Assembly (NCBI RefSeq): GCF_964355755.1
Contig: NC_092675.1
Location: 6,420,312-6,484,311, forward strand
From: Antedon mediterranea
Taxonomy: Eukaryota > Echinodermata > Crinoidea > Comatulida > Antedonidae
Direction: 5' to 3'
Length of the DNA: 64,000 bases
Shown: one piece after another, positions 13,701-23,800 of the stretch
Layout: each line of letters opens with the position of its first letter
How positions within the stretch are numbered: the first letter of the stretch is position 1
The notes under the pieces: model-generated
What the model was told of the DNA's origin: nothing
The model's input: only the letters and a program-made list of their open reading frames with translations
The model's database searches: none
Translations under genes and position numbers: made by a program

Positions 13701-16700
13701 TATGTGGATGTTTAATGAATTTATGTCAATAATGTTTACATACTAGGCACAGTAATATTTCTTAGTACTGTATAAACAATTTTCAGTTAATATCGTGATG
13801 TGGTTTCCTAAATGATCGTAAAATCAAAACGGTACTACTATTACGTACTAAATTACTGTATCATTAAAGATTTAATTTCCAAGTGCTTGAAAGAGATTAT
13901 CTTACCGACCAATCTGCCTCAACTTGCCAGTCGTTTCCAGACATTGTGATCGATGAGAGGACCTGCATAATTCTACTACCTTCAAAGCAATTGACAGAGG
14001 AAAACGCTGTTGATTTCGTTATCAACAGGATAGTTGGGTTAAGTCTTCAATGTTGTTACTGTGCTGTCTTCATATGTAATGACGATGCATCTGCAAGGTA
14101 ACATATTTTGATATGTTCAATTCATAAGATATAGATGACAAAACAGTGGTCGTATTCACCATTCAAACTTAGGGAGAAAGGGAAAGGGAAGCACTTACCC
14201 AAAAAATAAATAGAAATTGTAGCTTTGTTTTCTTTTATTTATTATTAGTTTTTTTTTCTTTTTATTTTTCGTATTTAATGTTATATCTTGAGGTGGGTCA
14301 AACTTAAAGTGTTTCTGACTTAAGTATGACTCTCCCCCCACATGATTACTTCATTGTATTTATTATCCTGTATGTTATGTGATTATACTGTGGAAATAAA
14401 TTGAATTGAATTGAAAATTTAAACAAATTCCTATCTATTCTAAGTAAATACAATTGAAGGGAAATATTTAAATACTTACTGAGATAAGTAAAATACACAA
14501 TATTTAAGGGAAATATCTCACTAACTTTGATTGTTGAATAAGAGTAAGACCACCGAGTCTCAAGGATGTTGTCTTTCTGATACATGTACGTCAAGCGCAA
14601 TAATACAAAAATACATAAAATAAAGGTAATTAAAAAGATTGAAGCCACTTTTCCCTTTTCCCACAGATAGCAATTATGCATTTAAGTTCAAACTTAATGG
14701 ATATGTACATTGTTGATTGATATATCAATATTTAATGTTTTTCCTCACAGCTACACATATTCAGGGCAGATGATAAACAACCTAGCAAGATTACATGCAG
14801 TAGCTGCACAATATTCTCCTTCCACCAATGATTTTGAAATCAAGGTATAATAATATTGTGTGAATAATTATGATAAAAATAATAACATTAAAATAAATCA
14901 TCATTATAAAATAGACATCACTGTCTACACTAACTTTATGTGACAAAAATTGTAATGTGCACATATATGGACATGATGACATATTACTACCATATTTGGG
15001 AACATCAAACTAGTTTGATAGTGTAGACAGAGCTTTACTTTCTTCATTAACAGATACTGTATTGTTACAGTCAGGAGCAAACGGCACAACTTGTGAGATC
15101 TGTAGCGGATGCTTCGTTGGAAAGAAATCTTGAATGCAAAAGATATAAATTGTCTGAAACAATAAGCAAGGTACAGTAGTTAAAATCCAATACCCTTTTC
15201 ACATCTACATAAATTGTAACAACTTGTAACCAGGTTTGATCTCCCCCGATTTATTACACGTTTTCATACACACAAACACGAACCCTAAGAAATCTCGGAA
15301 GGAAAGCATAGTGTTGGTTCAAGACGGAGTTTTGTCTTAATATTAGTAAAAAGATAAATATTTTGGCACATATGGCGTTTCATATGTATACTACTTGATT
15401 TTGGATATGTATTTTCAGACAAAAATCGAAATAAAAACAAATAAATAAAAAAAAAGACAATGAATACAGACTTGGGGCAAGTCTACATAGTTGCATGCTA
15501 TTTGATTACTATGATTGGTCAGTTTAATACCAGGGCAATACACGCATGCACGGTAAGAACTGGAAACATTTCAGAACTAAAACAGGCCTCATCAGAGGCC
15601 CATCATCCTGAAATTGTCCACAAAATTGTATTCACACTGCAAACCTGGTTACAAGTTGTTACATTTTGCAGATGTGAAAGGGATATTAGTCGTTAAATCC
15701 ATTAACGCCCCTTAGCTTTCCTTTTGTGGGTTTTGGATCAACAGTTATACCCTTCAATATCCCTTGTTATTAATTTATTTTAATATAAGATAAATAATAT
15801 ATAATATCTATATTTTTGTATTTTCATTGTATAAATGTATTTTGTTGGGACTCCTTTGGAAACAAACCTTTGGGCTTAAAGGGTTATCCCTTGCTTTCCA
15901 TGTCTTTTTCTAAAGTCTTTGATGAATTATTCTATGTATTTATTTTCATTCATATTTTATGCTGTTTTATAAATTGTAATGTTCTTGGAAAGCAATAAAT
16001 ATTACTTAAATACTTCACATTGCTTAACAAAAACAAGTTTACACACACCATACAATACAAAATACAGGTGTTGTGTGTTGTTAAACTCCGGAGATAGCTA
16101 GGTGAAAGAGCTTCAAGATTCTAACAGACACAAGATCCTTTTGCAAGAGAAAAAAGAAATATAAACTTATTTTTTCTTGCAGCAAGAGAAGTTTCTTCTG
16201 TCCTTGCCATGTTTCAACTCCATCAGTGCCCAGCAGGTACTGTCCACTCACGGCCTTAGAAGCATCTTCCACATGTCCTTACCAAATATGATGAAAACAT
16301 TTGCATGGTTACCAAATAAAGTACTGGAGGTAATTTATAATTCTAAAGTTAAGGATGTATTGTCCTCCAAAAACATGAAAAATGAAGATTAATAAAATCA
16401 GACTTTGAATATGCTATTTTGTAGTTTTAACAAAGTTAATCACTTTCGTAGAAAAAAAAACGAAAAATGTTTTCAGTTATGAAGTGATAAACGGTTAAAT
16501 TCAACCAAAAACCCATTGGCTGGCAACCAATTTGACTATTTTTGCTTTAAATTACAGTTTTTTTAACTTTATAATATAAAAAATATTTTTTCACGGGGAC
16601 AATATATCTTTAAATAAAATATATATAATATAAGTAAAAGCAAATCTAATAGGGAGGTTTCGCAACCTTACGAATACGATAACGAAAACGGATACGTCAC

Positions 16701-18341
16701 ACATTTGTGAAACTTTTGAGCTGATTCCCATTTCATATTCGTAAAGCGTATTCGTGTTGACGAATATCACCAGTCATATTCGTAACTACAAAACGAGTAT
16801 AGTTTTTGATCTATTTTGCACATTTTGCATTTGAATTAGGAATGATTCATGATTATAATATAATTATAGATTTATTGAAAGTAATTTACTAAAGTAATTT
16901 ACTAAAATGCCAGGTCAATTTAGATAAATAGCAGTTTTTAAAGTCCTCACTCGCTTTGATGTTACGCTAGGCCTAGGCAGCCAAGCACCAAGTACCTGCG
17001 CTTCTCTCAAATTTACCGCAGTCATATTTTGGACGCACCTCAATATTTCGTTGCCATGCGAAACAGATTTTTTTATGGCTTACGAAAACGAATACGTGTG
17101 CGTGACGTATCCGTTTTCGTTATCGTATTCGTAAGATTGCGAAACCTCTCTATTATTGATTCAATTGTTATATCCTTTTTTAGGGGTTGTATTCGATCAT
17201 GCATCGTAATGAAGATATAAAACCAAAACTTGATCTACCTTTTACTGAGAACATTCCATTAGATTGTAGAGAGGAAGGCAAAGCTAAAAGCATGGCATCA
17301 TATGACCTTCACCCAAAGCCGAGTGAAATTAAAGTGGAACCATTTGAATTTCCTAGTTTAGATTTTAAAAAGAATGAATTCCATGACTTTGGTACCAAGG
17401 ATTCAATTGAACATTCTGTCTCTCGAAACTTATTCCCCGACAAATACGAAGCAATGGATCAACAATATGAACACGCTATGAAAGGTTGGCCAACATTTCA
17501 AGATTCTAACAGATTCTGTATTGATAATCGCATTACGAATCAACCAGCAACATTTGAACATTTACCATGGGATAGCCATGGTATACAATCCAATATGTCA
17601 GGTGTTTCAAATAGTATGTCACACCATGAACACTTAGCAGGTGATATTTTTGGTAATGCAGTACCTAAAGCATTTCAATCGCAACAGATGAATCATTATC
17701 ATACTTCACCGATGAATCATTATCATACTTCACCGATGAATCACTATCATACTTCACCGATGAATCATTATCATACTTCACCGATGCATCAATTCTCAAC
17801 GGACCTATGGAATAATGCTAGAATGACAATTCCAGGAAATTTGGAAACTCAAAATAAATATTCCACGTCTGGTGCATACAAGCCTAGGAAAACATTTGGC
17901 AATCATCTGTCAGAACAAAGTTTTATGTCTGGTGCATACAAGCCTAGGAATACATTTGACAATTCCCTATCAGAACCAAGTGTTCAGTCTGGTGCATACA
18001 AGACTAACAATACTCCTAATCATCTGTTACAAGAAAGTATTATGTCTGGTGCATGCAAGCCTACCAATATTTTTGGCAATCCCCAATCAGAACAAAGAAC
18101 ATTTCGTAGAGACAGTTATGGTTATGTAGGAATGAATGAAATGCCTTTTGATAGAGTAACAGCAAATACCCAGCAGGAACAGAAAGACTGTCGGTTCCCC
18201 AATAGATTTGTTAGCAGTGTTCAGGAGGATGAAGAATTTAATTGTGCTATGGCAAGACGTGTCATGAATCCTACAGATCCTCCAAATAGAAAGGCACACA
18301 CTCTACCTTGGGAAACATTTGATGCATGGAAGGATCCATAA
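1730..18341 (+). CDS. SHOC1: SHOC1-like XPF-fold meiotic crossover protein (5' incomplete, 18 visible exons)
   Basis: Exons: 1730-1823, 5697-5805, 6084-6333, 6516-6610, 6836-7075, 7595-8530, 8820-8942, 9117-9287, 9585-11027, 11194-11348, 11635-11707, 12146-12391, 12870-12969, 13870-14097, 14751-14844, 15054-15170, 16183-16329, 17184-18341. All junctions agree in phase; about 1926 residues are visible. Evidence for an XPF-family fold: a nuclease-like segment (QVLERDYLTDQ, then PDIVIDERTCIILL; exon at 13870) and a helix-hairpin-helix segment (LLSLPCFNSISAQQVL; exon at 16183). The canonical ERK of active XPF nucleases reads ERD, so it is probably non-catalytic, as is known for SHOC1/ZIP2 proteins, which work with SPO16 in stabilising meiotic recombination intermediates. 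A PVDDFFMLRNG motif lies in the 7595 exon. Without about 420 residues of repeat expansion the length approaches the ~1440 aa of mammalian SHOC1. The intron after 8942 uses a GC donor. The 1730 exon is the least certain. Another XPF-like family member is the main alternative name. Confidence 0.72.
2110..5090 (-). pseudogene. LINE ORF2: endonuclease plus reverse transcriptase, one frameshift
   Basis: The N-terminal part is an apurinic-endonuclease-like domain (LHMNARSLPKHFDE; GFSETWI; YILGDFNQDLL; TDITDHLPIF). The reverse transcriptase follows, with KVVPIFKSG, NYRPISILP, GIFIDLSKAFDTI, GVPQGSILGPLLF and the catalytic FADDT. Reading then passes to another frame near 2835-2845: the upstream frame ends soon after KMFRNG, while the downstream frame continues from FMCNKLSINVKKTN to a stop at 2110. 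A one-base indel is enough to explain this, so the copy is probably inactive but young. I place the start at the methionine of MSTTQYENK rather than ten residues upstream. Confidence 0.85.
5354..5545 (-). pseudogene. C-terminal fragment of LINE ORF1
   Basis: About 60 codons ending in a TAA stop at 5354. The segment FIHENLTMKRMKLLR followed by TAVWTQDGRIHVLT resembles the end of the ORF1 proteins carried by many echinoderm and cnidarian LINEs (a motif of the type 'ENLT..N..LL....KLK..G.I...WT.DGRI.V'). A stop lies just upstream in frame, so the 5' truncation of the element probably falls near 5540. Homology is by pattern recognition only. Confidence 0.6.
7205..7346. mobile_element. MITE family A copy 1 (PIF/Harbinger-like)
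   Basis: The left end reads AGCTTTGTCTACACTATCAA after a TAA. The internal GTGTGATGTGCCCAAATATG and the reverse-complement GGGCACATCACATTTTTTT are present. The right terminal repeat is degraded. Lies in a SHOC1-like intron. Confidence 0.75.
8200..8445 (+). repeat. 72-bp in-frame coding repeat, three units plus a partial fourth
   Basis: Within the 936-base SHOC1-like exon, units begin at 8200, 8272, 8344 and (partial) 8416. Each full unit encodes 24 residues starting KRSTKMGEDTTKMTGSVE and ending in a glutamate/phenylalanine/glycine stretch. The period is a multiple of three, so the frame is kept. It lies in a lysine- and glutamate-rich, probably disordered part of the protein. Confidence 0.9.
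9593..10977 (+). repeat. Eleven-copy 126-bp in-frame tandem repeat inside a SHOC1-like exon
   Basis: Units begin at 9593, 9719, 9845, 9971, 10097, 10223, 10349, 10475, 10601, 10727 and 10853; the period is exactly 126 bases (42 codons). Each unit encodes a segment starting PNLFKQSFKDFIYHC and ending VSSADLLCRCDLTSR. Units differ at only a few positions: isoleucine or valine after the lysine/phenylalanine/threonine, asparagine for aspartate in unit 2, leucine for phenylalanine in unit 4, and R/H/C at the unit end. The last unit runs into unique coding sequence (PTVYIHLRAFQQQYRN) and a GTAAGA donor at 11028. The whole array is open and in phase with the exons before and after, so it can be translated as one 1443-base exon. 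Confidence 0.95.
12496..12650. mobile_element. MITE family A copy 2
   Basis: Terminal inverted repeats AGCCCTGTTTACACTATCAA and TTTGATAGTGTAGACATAGCT are flanked by TAA on the left and TTA on the right. The internal sequence matches the other copies. Lies in a SHOC1-like intron. Confidence 0.85.
14150..14415 (+). mobile_element. Probable LINE 3' tail with (TTGAA)n end
   Basis: The segment ends GGAAATAAATTGAATTGAAT, a short TTGAA tandem typical of the 3' termini of Jockey/CR1-type LINEs. No coding part remains. It lies in the intron between the exons ending at 14097 and starting at 14751. Confidence 0.45.
14912..15034. mobile_element. MITE family A copy 3
   Basis: The left end (ACTGTCTACACTAACTTTAT) is slightly rearranged. 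The right end GATAGTGTAGACAGAGCT is intact and followed by TTA. It ends only about 20 bases before the exon at 15054, so it contributes much of the DNA just upstream of that splice acceptor. Confidence 0.8.
16652..17150. mobile_element. MITE family B copy 1 (TA-flanked, Tc1/mariner-like)
   Basis: The ends read GGGAGGTTTCGCAACCTTAC and the inverted CGTAAGATTGCGAAACCTCTC, flanked by TA on both sides (16650-16651 and 17151-17152). The repeats extend inwards through ACGATAACGAAAACGGATAC. It ends about 30 bases before the final SHOC1-like exon. Internally it is inverted relative to copy 2. Confidence 0.85.
17688..18100 (+). repeat. Two coding repeat arrays in the SHOC1-like C-terminus
   Basis: Array one (17688-17783) is four 24-bp units encoding MNHYHTSP. 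Array two (about 17868-18100) is four units of 57-60 bp, each starting SGAYKP or a close variant and rich in asparagine, serine and glutamine. Both lie in the last exon and keep the frame. The tail looks disordered and fast-evolving, as is common at the C-terminal end of meiotic scaffold proteins. Confidence 0.88.
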
Positions 18342-20891
18342 GCAATTGGCTAGAGAGCAATTTAGAGACCTTAATTTGCCTTCAGGTCAGGACACATGCA
18401 CTGTCTAGCTTACAATTTATGTCATCATCATCATCTTCGTCGCATCTTGAAATTAAATAAAAATGACAACAGATAACAATCAAATGTACTGTACAGCCCT
18501 GTAAAGGCCGATTTACACAGACGAGCAGCAATGGTAATATAAATATAGAATCTTATGTTATTCCTTATGACCATTTACACACAACGCGGAGTGGACGGGC
18601 AGTTTCCGCTCAGAGCAGATACAGATTCTATGTGGGACAAGCTACATAGTTTTCCGCTTGCCATTACTGTTCGTCTGTGTAAATTGGCCTTAAGGAATTA
18701 CTGTTAATGTAAATATATAAACATGTTTTTTGCAATTTAATTATATGCAAATTCAATCTTTCATTTTGTATTACCATATTGGTCTTATAGTATACCAAAC
18801 ATCTAGATGCAACTTGCCATTTGGTTGGTTCATATCACAATTTTTTTTTGTAATACAATAGGTAGTTAGAATAAAGGGCAACAGTTCACTTTAGAAATAA
18901 CAGTACTGTATACAGGTAGGCCTAGATGTAAACATGTTTTATATTCATTGACAACCTGACTGGCGCTGCCTCATTGAATGGAACAGTCAATTATTCTAAC
19001 CCATTAAACATTGTATATTTCAGATCTTTCAGTCGAACCAACTAAACAGTTTGATAATAATATGTAGACCTGTGCTGTAAAGCATGTTACATTAAACGAG
19101 TTGTATTATCTCAATCTAAAATAGCATTTATTGGAGTCCTTCAATTTCATTATGAACACAAAAATACAATTGTCATTAACATCAATCTACATTCAACAAA
19201 TATGGAAGTAAGCGTCACTAAAACTGTCAAAAGTTGTAAATATTGCAATATGTATGCACTAATGGTAATTGGAGATATGCAATATGATTTGTTTATCAAT
19301 ATAAATTTGCAATAGATTAATTCTGAACCAAGTTGTAACTGGTATATTTGTAATGATCATAAGATACAAACATGTTACAATGGGTTTGTCAATCAACAAC
19401 TCAATTTTGACACATACAATTATTACAATAATGTTGCAATATTAATAAAAAAATATCTGAACATGAAATATTGGGAAACATTTAACTATCATTATACAAT
19501 CAATTTATAAAAATTCAATTTGTGCGTTTCAATATAACATTTAATTAACAATAAAAATATTTCTACAAATCTTCAATGATAATTTTCAAAAATTAACTCA
19601 AATCAAACAAAGAATTTATTTAGACAATATGGTTTATTGCAGATAGCTTGATATCTGTATAAAGCATTGTTGCAAAATGCATGGTGGGAAGGAATGAACA
19701 AATCAAATAGCGAACGATTCGCCATTTCCTTCCCATCATGCAAGCTTTTTATCGCTATCTGAGATAAACCTAATAATTGCTACAAATACAGATAATGGCA
19801 ACGTTGACAATTCCAACAATGAAATAAATATTCCTTTTCTCAATACTGCCTTACCTGGATAGAATGACTTATTAAAGACGCTAAACAACATTTTCCTCAT
19901 TTGACTAAACTAAGATAGGATAGGCTATAACAACAATAACTCTATTCTGTCCCTAAAATTCTATAAAGTACGATGCGATCAATTAACATTAAAATGCTTG
20001 TTAAATAAGCCTATTTAAGTACAGCACACGCATTGATTTCTTTTACATTGTTTTATACAATCTTTTACTCCCAATTTGCATGCTATAAGACACAACAATG
20101 AATCCAAACAATATTATTTTAACATGAATTCCTCAATGAGTTGTAGATATGTTAACACAATACATTAATATCTTGAATGTTTTATGTACAAAACCTTTTC
20201 CCCACACAACTAAATTACAATCTGTTTTACAGTTGTGTTAATTCATTAAGTATTTTTATCCTATATATGTAATACGATCCTGAAATTTAATTAAGTTTCT
20301 GTTGTTAGGGTAGTAAAGTTAAGAGTCTACTAATTTTGCATGCAAAATGCTATGTACAATTTTAAATTTAACTACAGCTAAAAATGTAAAACAATCTAAT
20401 ATTACAAGGTTAGTTTATGGTACAATAAAGTGCAAATCTCCATTAAAATTGTACATCTTGCACGTGTGTTAGTAAAGGCCAATATTGAAAATAATTATAC
20501 AGTATAAAAATTAAATACTTGTGAGAGATATAAAAAAAGAAGCTAAAACGCATGCATATTTGAGGTGATACCGTTGCTAGTGAGTTGCTACCTGTATTAC
20601 ACATTCAAATAAAATAAAATAAATAAATAAAAATAAATTTTGAGGTCAATTTTTGTCGGATTTATTTGCATTTCAGCGAGTTTAAATATACCTATTGTAC
20701 GGAGGTATTTGATTAAATATTGACAATTTTTTAGGTTTTTAAAATTCATTTCCTTGAATATGAATATGTTCAAATAAAACATTCATTTAATACTATCGAT
20801 AATGATCAAGTCATGACACAAACATATGCAAAATTATTAAATCTACGAGATACCACATAAACAATCAACTATGTTTATTATAGTACACACT
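18342..20891. other. Convergent 3' ends of SHOC1-like gene and UHRF1
   Basis: No coding exon seen. Probably the 3' UTR of the SHOC1-like gene on the left and of UHRF1 (minus strand) on the right, with a MITE at 18508-18693. The AT-rich sequence from about 19100 to 20890 contains several TTTATT motifs, that is AATAAA on the minus strand (for example near 19125), any of which could end UHRF1 transcripts. The 60-codon ORFs here look random. Confidence 0.5.
18508..18693. mobile_element. MITE family C with terminal inverted repeats
   Basis: The left end GCCGATTTACACAGACGAGC matches the right end GTTCGTCTGTGTAAATTGGC in reverse. The arms continue inwards, with GGTAATA near the left and a matching GCCATTAC near the right. 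Degraded relatives sit at about 24858-25042 (ends in AAATTGGCCTTTA) and 63067-63362 (TTTACACAGACGAGCGGTAA), so this is a dispersed family. Confidence 0.7.
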
Positions 20892-23800
20892 TTAACGCCC
20901 ATTTTCATACCCTGGGAACAGCTCCCTTAAGATGGTTGCAAGAACTTTGCTCTGCGCCATACTGTAACCTTTTCCCAGGTCATGTCGACAGGAAGGGCAG
21001 TTGTACACTTGTGCACGGAACGAGCGCTGCAAGCATGCCTGAAATGAAAAAGTATTTTAAATGGTAAAAAATGAAAGATAAAATAAACGATTATTTTAAA
21101 TAAGCACTGTCTACACTATCAAACTTTATTTGACAAAAAATGTATGTATATATGGACATGATGATATCATAACACTACTATACACTAGTTTGATAGTGTA
21201 GACATAGCTTAAGATGAAAAAAAAGTCATGAAATAGATTTCCTTCTGAATTTACAATATGTGTATTTGTAACTCTAACTACTGTGGAATAGCTTTGCGTA
21301 ATGGTGTCGAGAAATAAAGTTTTTTCCTACTCCGACGTAATTTTGATTTGCAGATGCTCAGACTGACGTGTCGTGGAATCAACTTCCATAAGGAATCATA
21401 ACAATTAGCTGTCCTCATTGCATCTAACATTCAGTACAATGTTTATTGTTTAGTAAAGCTCTGTCAATCAAACATAATGGACAAAAAATGTGATGTGTCC
21501 ATATATGGACATGATGTTATACCACTACCATATTTGGCTATATCACTATCATATTTGGGCACATCACACTTTTTTTTGTCGAACTAGTTTGATAGTGTAG
21601 ACAGATCTTAAAACAGATAGCACATTGTTGTGGATCTATGCAAACAATTGTCAACAACAATGGTTTGTTCTTTTATAACTTGCAATACAGTATTATACAG
21701 ATATTGCCCTGCTTAAAGGTGAAATATAAGATTTGACATCCCCTCGGGAATGATATTTTGCTCTCTGGAATATATTTTCCTCAGAGCTAGACGCTTCGGG
21801 AAATATATATATAAAATGCAATATAGCTACCGACAAGCACACACAGGTTAATATTGTTTCAGTTTTCCTTCCCTATAATGGATACACCCACCACCCATTT
21901 AATGCTCTTACCTTACAGACATTGTGTTTGCAAGGCGTTGTGATAGGTTGATAAACCAACTCCTGACAACAAATACACATGAAAACCTCTTCAACAGTTG
22001 ACAGGAAACTCTGAAAAAACAAAAAAAAAGGTTTAAAATAAGTAGAAATTACAATTTAAAAATTTATTGCTCTCCCAAAACCGGACAATCTTGGGCTGGC
22101 CCACAATGTCTGGTTGGCAGGATGCATGTCACTAGTCTCCAAGCCAATCTTGGGCTGGCCCACCATGTCTGGTTGGCAGGATGCATGTCACTAGTCTCCA
22201 TGCCAATCTTGGGCTGGCCCACTATGTCTGGTTGGCAGGATGCATGTCACTAGTCTCCATGCCAATCTTGGGCTGGCCCGCCATGTCTGGTTGGCAGGAT
22301 GCATGTCACTAGTCTCCAAGCCATTATACAAACCTTTCCTTTTTTCATCTCTTCCATGACATCATTCCATGCCTTTGTATTCTCTTCATCTTCCTTTATT
22401 TTTTTCTTCATCTCTGCGGGAATTTCTGCCTTCTCTATTTTCTTCTTTTTGGCCGGTGTACCAGATGTGGACTCTAAATACAAGATAAATTGGTTACTAC
22501 AATTTATTTACTGCAATTAACATCAGACAGATTTGCTGCCAGTTAGGAGTCTCACACATTTAAACTACCAATGCATGCAGTATCAAAGTATTAAATCTAA
22601 ATTCTATACCAGTTTTTTTTCTTTTGCCTTTCGACGTTCCCTCTGCTTTCTCCTCATCATCACCATCTTTTGATTTTCCCTTTTTCTTCAACTCTTTTTC
22701 TTTCTCCTTCGCAGCCATTGCCTCTAAGTATCCATCAGGGTACTGAAGAATATATCATAACTAAGTTAATTACATGTTTTTCTAAATAATTTCTTTTGCT
22801 GAAATTCATATTCATAAATGTATTTCTCAAATATGATGGCGCTATCGGCACAGCACTGGTATCCCAAGTGCTCAGACATAAAAACGAAATGTTATATTTA
22901 TATATTAATTTTTTCCAAACATGATCTTGTAAACCAAAAACATTAAAAAAGTATACCTGTACAGTAAGGCCGTGTTCTTTGATCAGTTTCTTTCCCATCT
23001 TCGTCCACGGAGCTGGAGATTCATCATCACGACGAAGCAAAAATCGCCAAACCCTGAAACCACTCTTACCCTTCTCAGGCCAATATTGCACAATCTAAAA
23101 ATAGATTTAGTTTCTAATATTAGAACCTTTTTTACCCCCTCACCTTTTTTAAACGTTACCTCTTAAAATCACAAAATGCTCAGACTGACGTGTCTTTGAA
23201 TCAGTTTCAAGTAAGAATCATAGCATTAGCTGTCCTCATTGCATTCATGTTGTAAACACCTAAATTTAGTACTATAATAGCCTTATGACAATTAAAAATT
23301 ATTCCAGGCATGAAATCCACATTATTTTGTATCAGGTAGGCTAGTAAACACTAAAATAATTGAAATTTGTTAAGAATACTGACAGAAACCCAGAATTCTG
23401 GTAAATTATTTAATCATACCTTGTATATTCCATCATATCTGCAACCATCCTCTGGCGCATATTTTGAATGTTTTCTTCCCTTACAGCTACGCACAACACG
23501 TACCGATTTACCTGCTTTCCAATCCTTAGCCTCACCTCCATTCTTTTTGTCCAATGGGCAGTTGCAGTTTCTTGCAAGGGCTCTAACAAGAAAAAAAAAA
23601 GAAAATGTTCTTTTAAATCTTTTTTTAGACTTAATTTATTCTCATATTATTTCGCCTTAATAAATTACTTACTGATTCATCTTTGTCAATTCTTGATCAC
23701 ATGATTGTTCAGCGGTTCGTTTGTTTCCAGAGAGGTCACGACCTCCACTTCCTGTGTATGTAAACTCTTCACCATTATCCTTAAAATAGTATAAACAGAG

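Noticed and set aside
12970-13869. Missing exon between 12969 and 13870
   Set aside because: No longer needed once the upstream acceptor at 13869 is used. The interval holds only repeat-like DNA, including a direct repeat with GATCGTAAAATCAAAACG at about 13516 and 13814.
13883-13900. Acceptor CCAAG at 13883 for the XPF-like exon
   Set aside because: It would put a stop codon immediately after the junction. The acceptor ending at 13869 gives the open and XPF-like reading ARFNFQVLERDYL.
15460-15696. 78-codon plus-strand ORF in a SHOC1-like intron
   Set aside because: No splice sites that keep phase with the neighbouring exons, which already join directly from 15170 to 16183.
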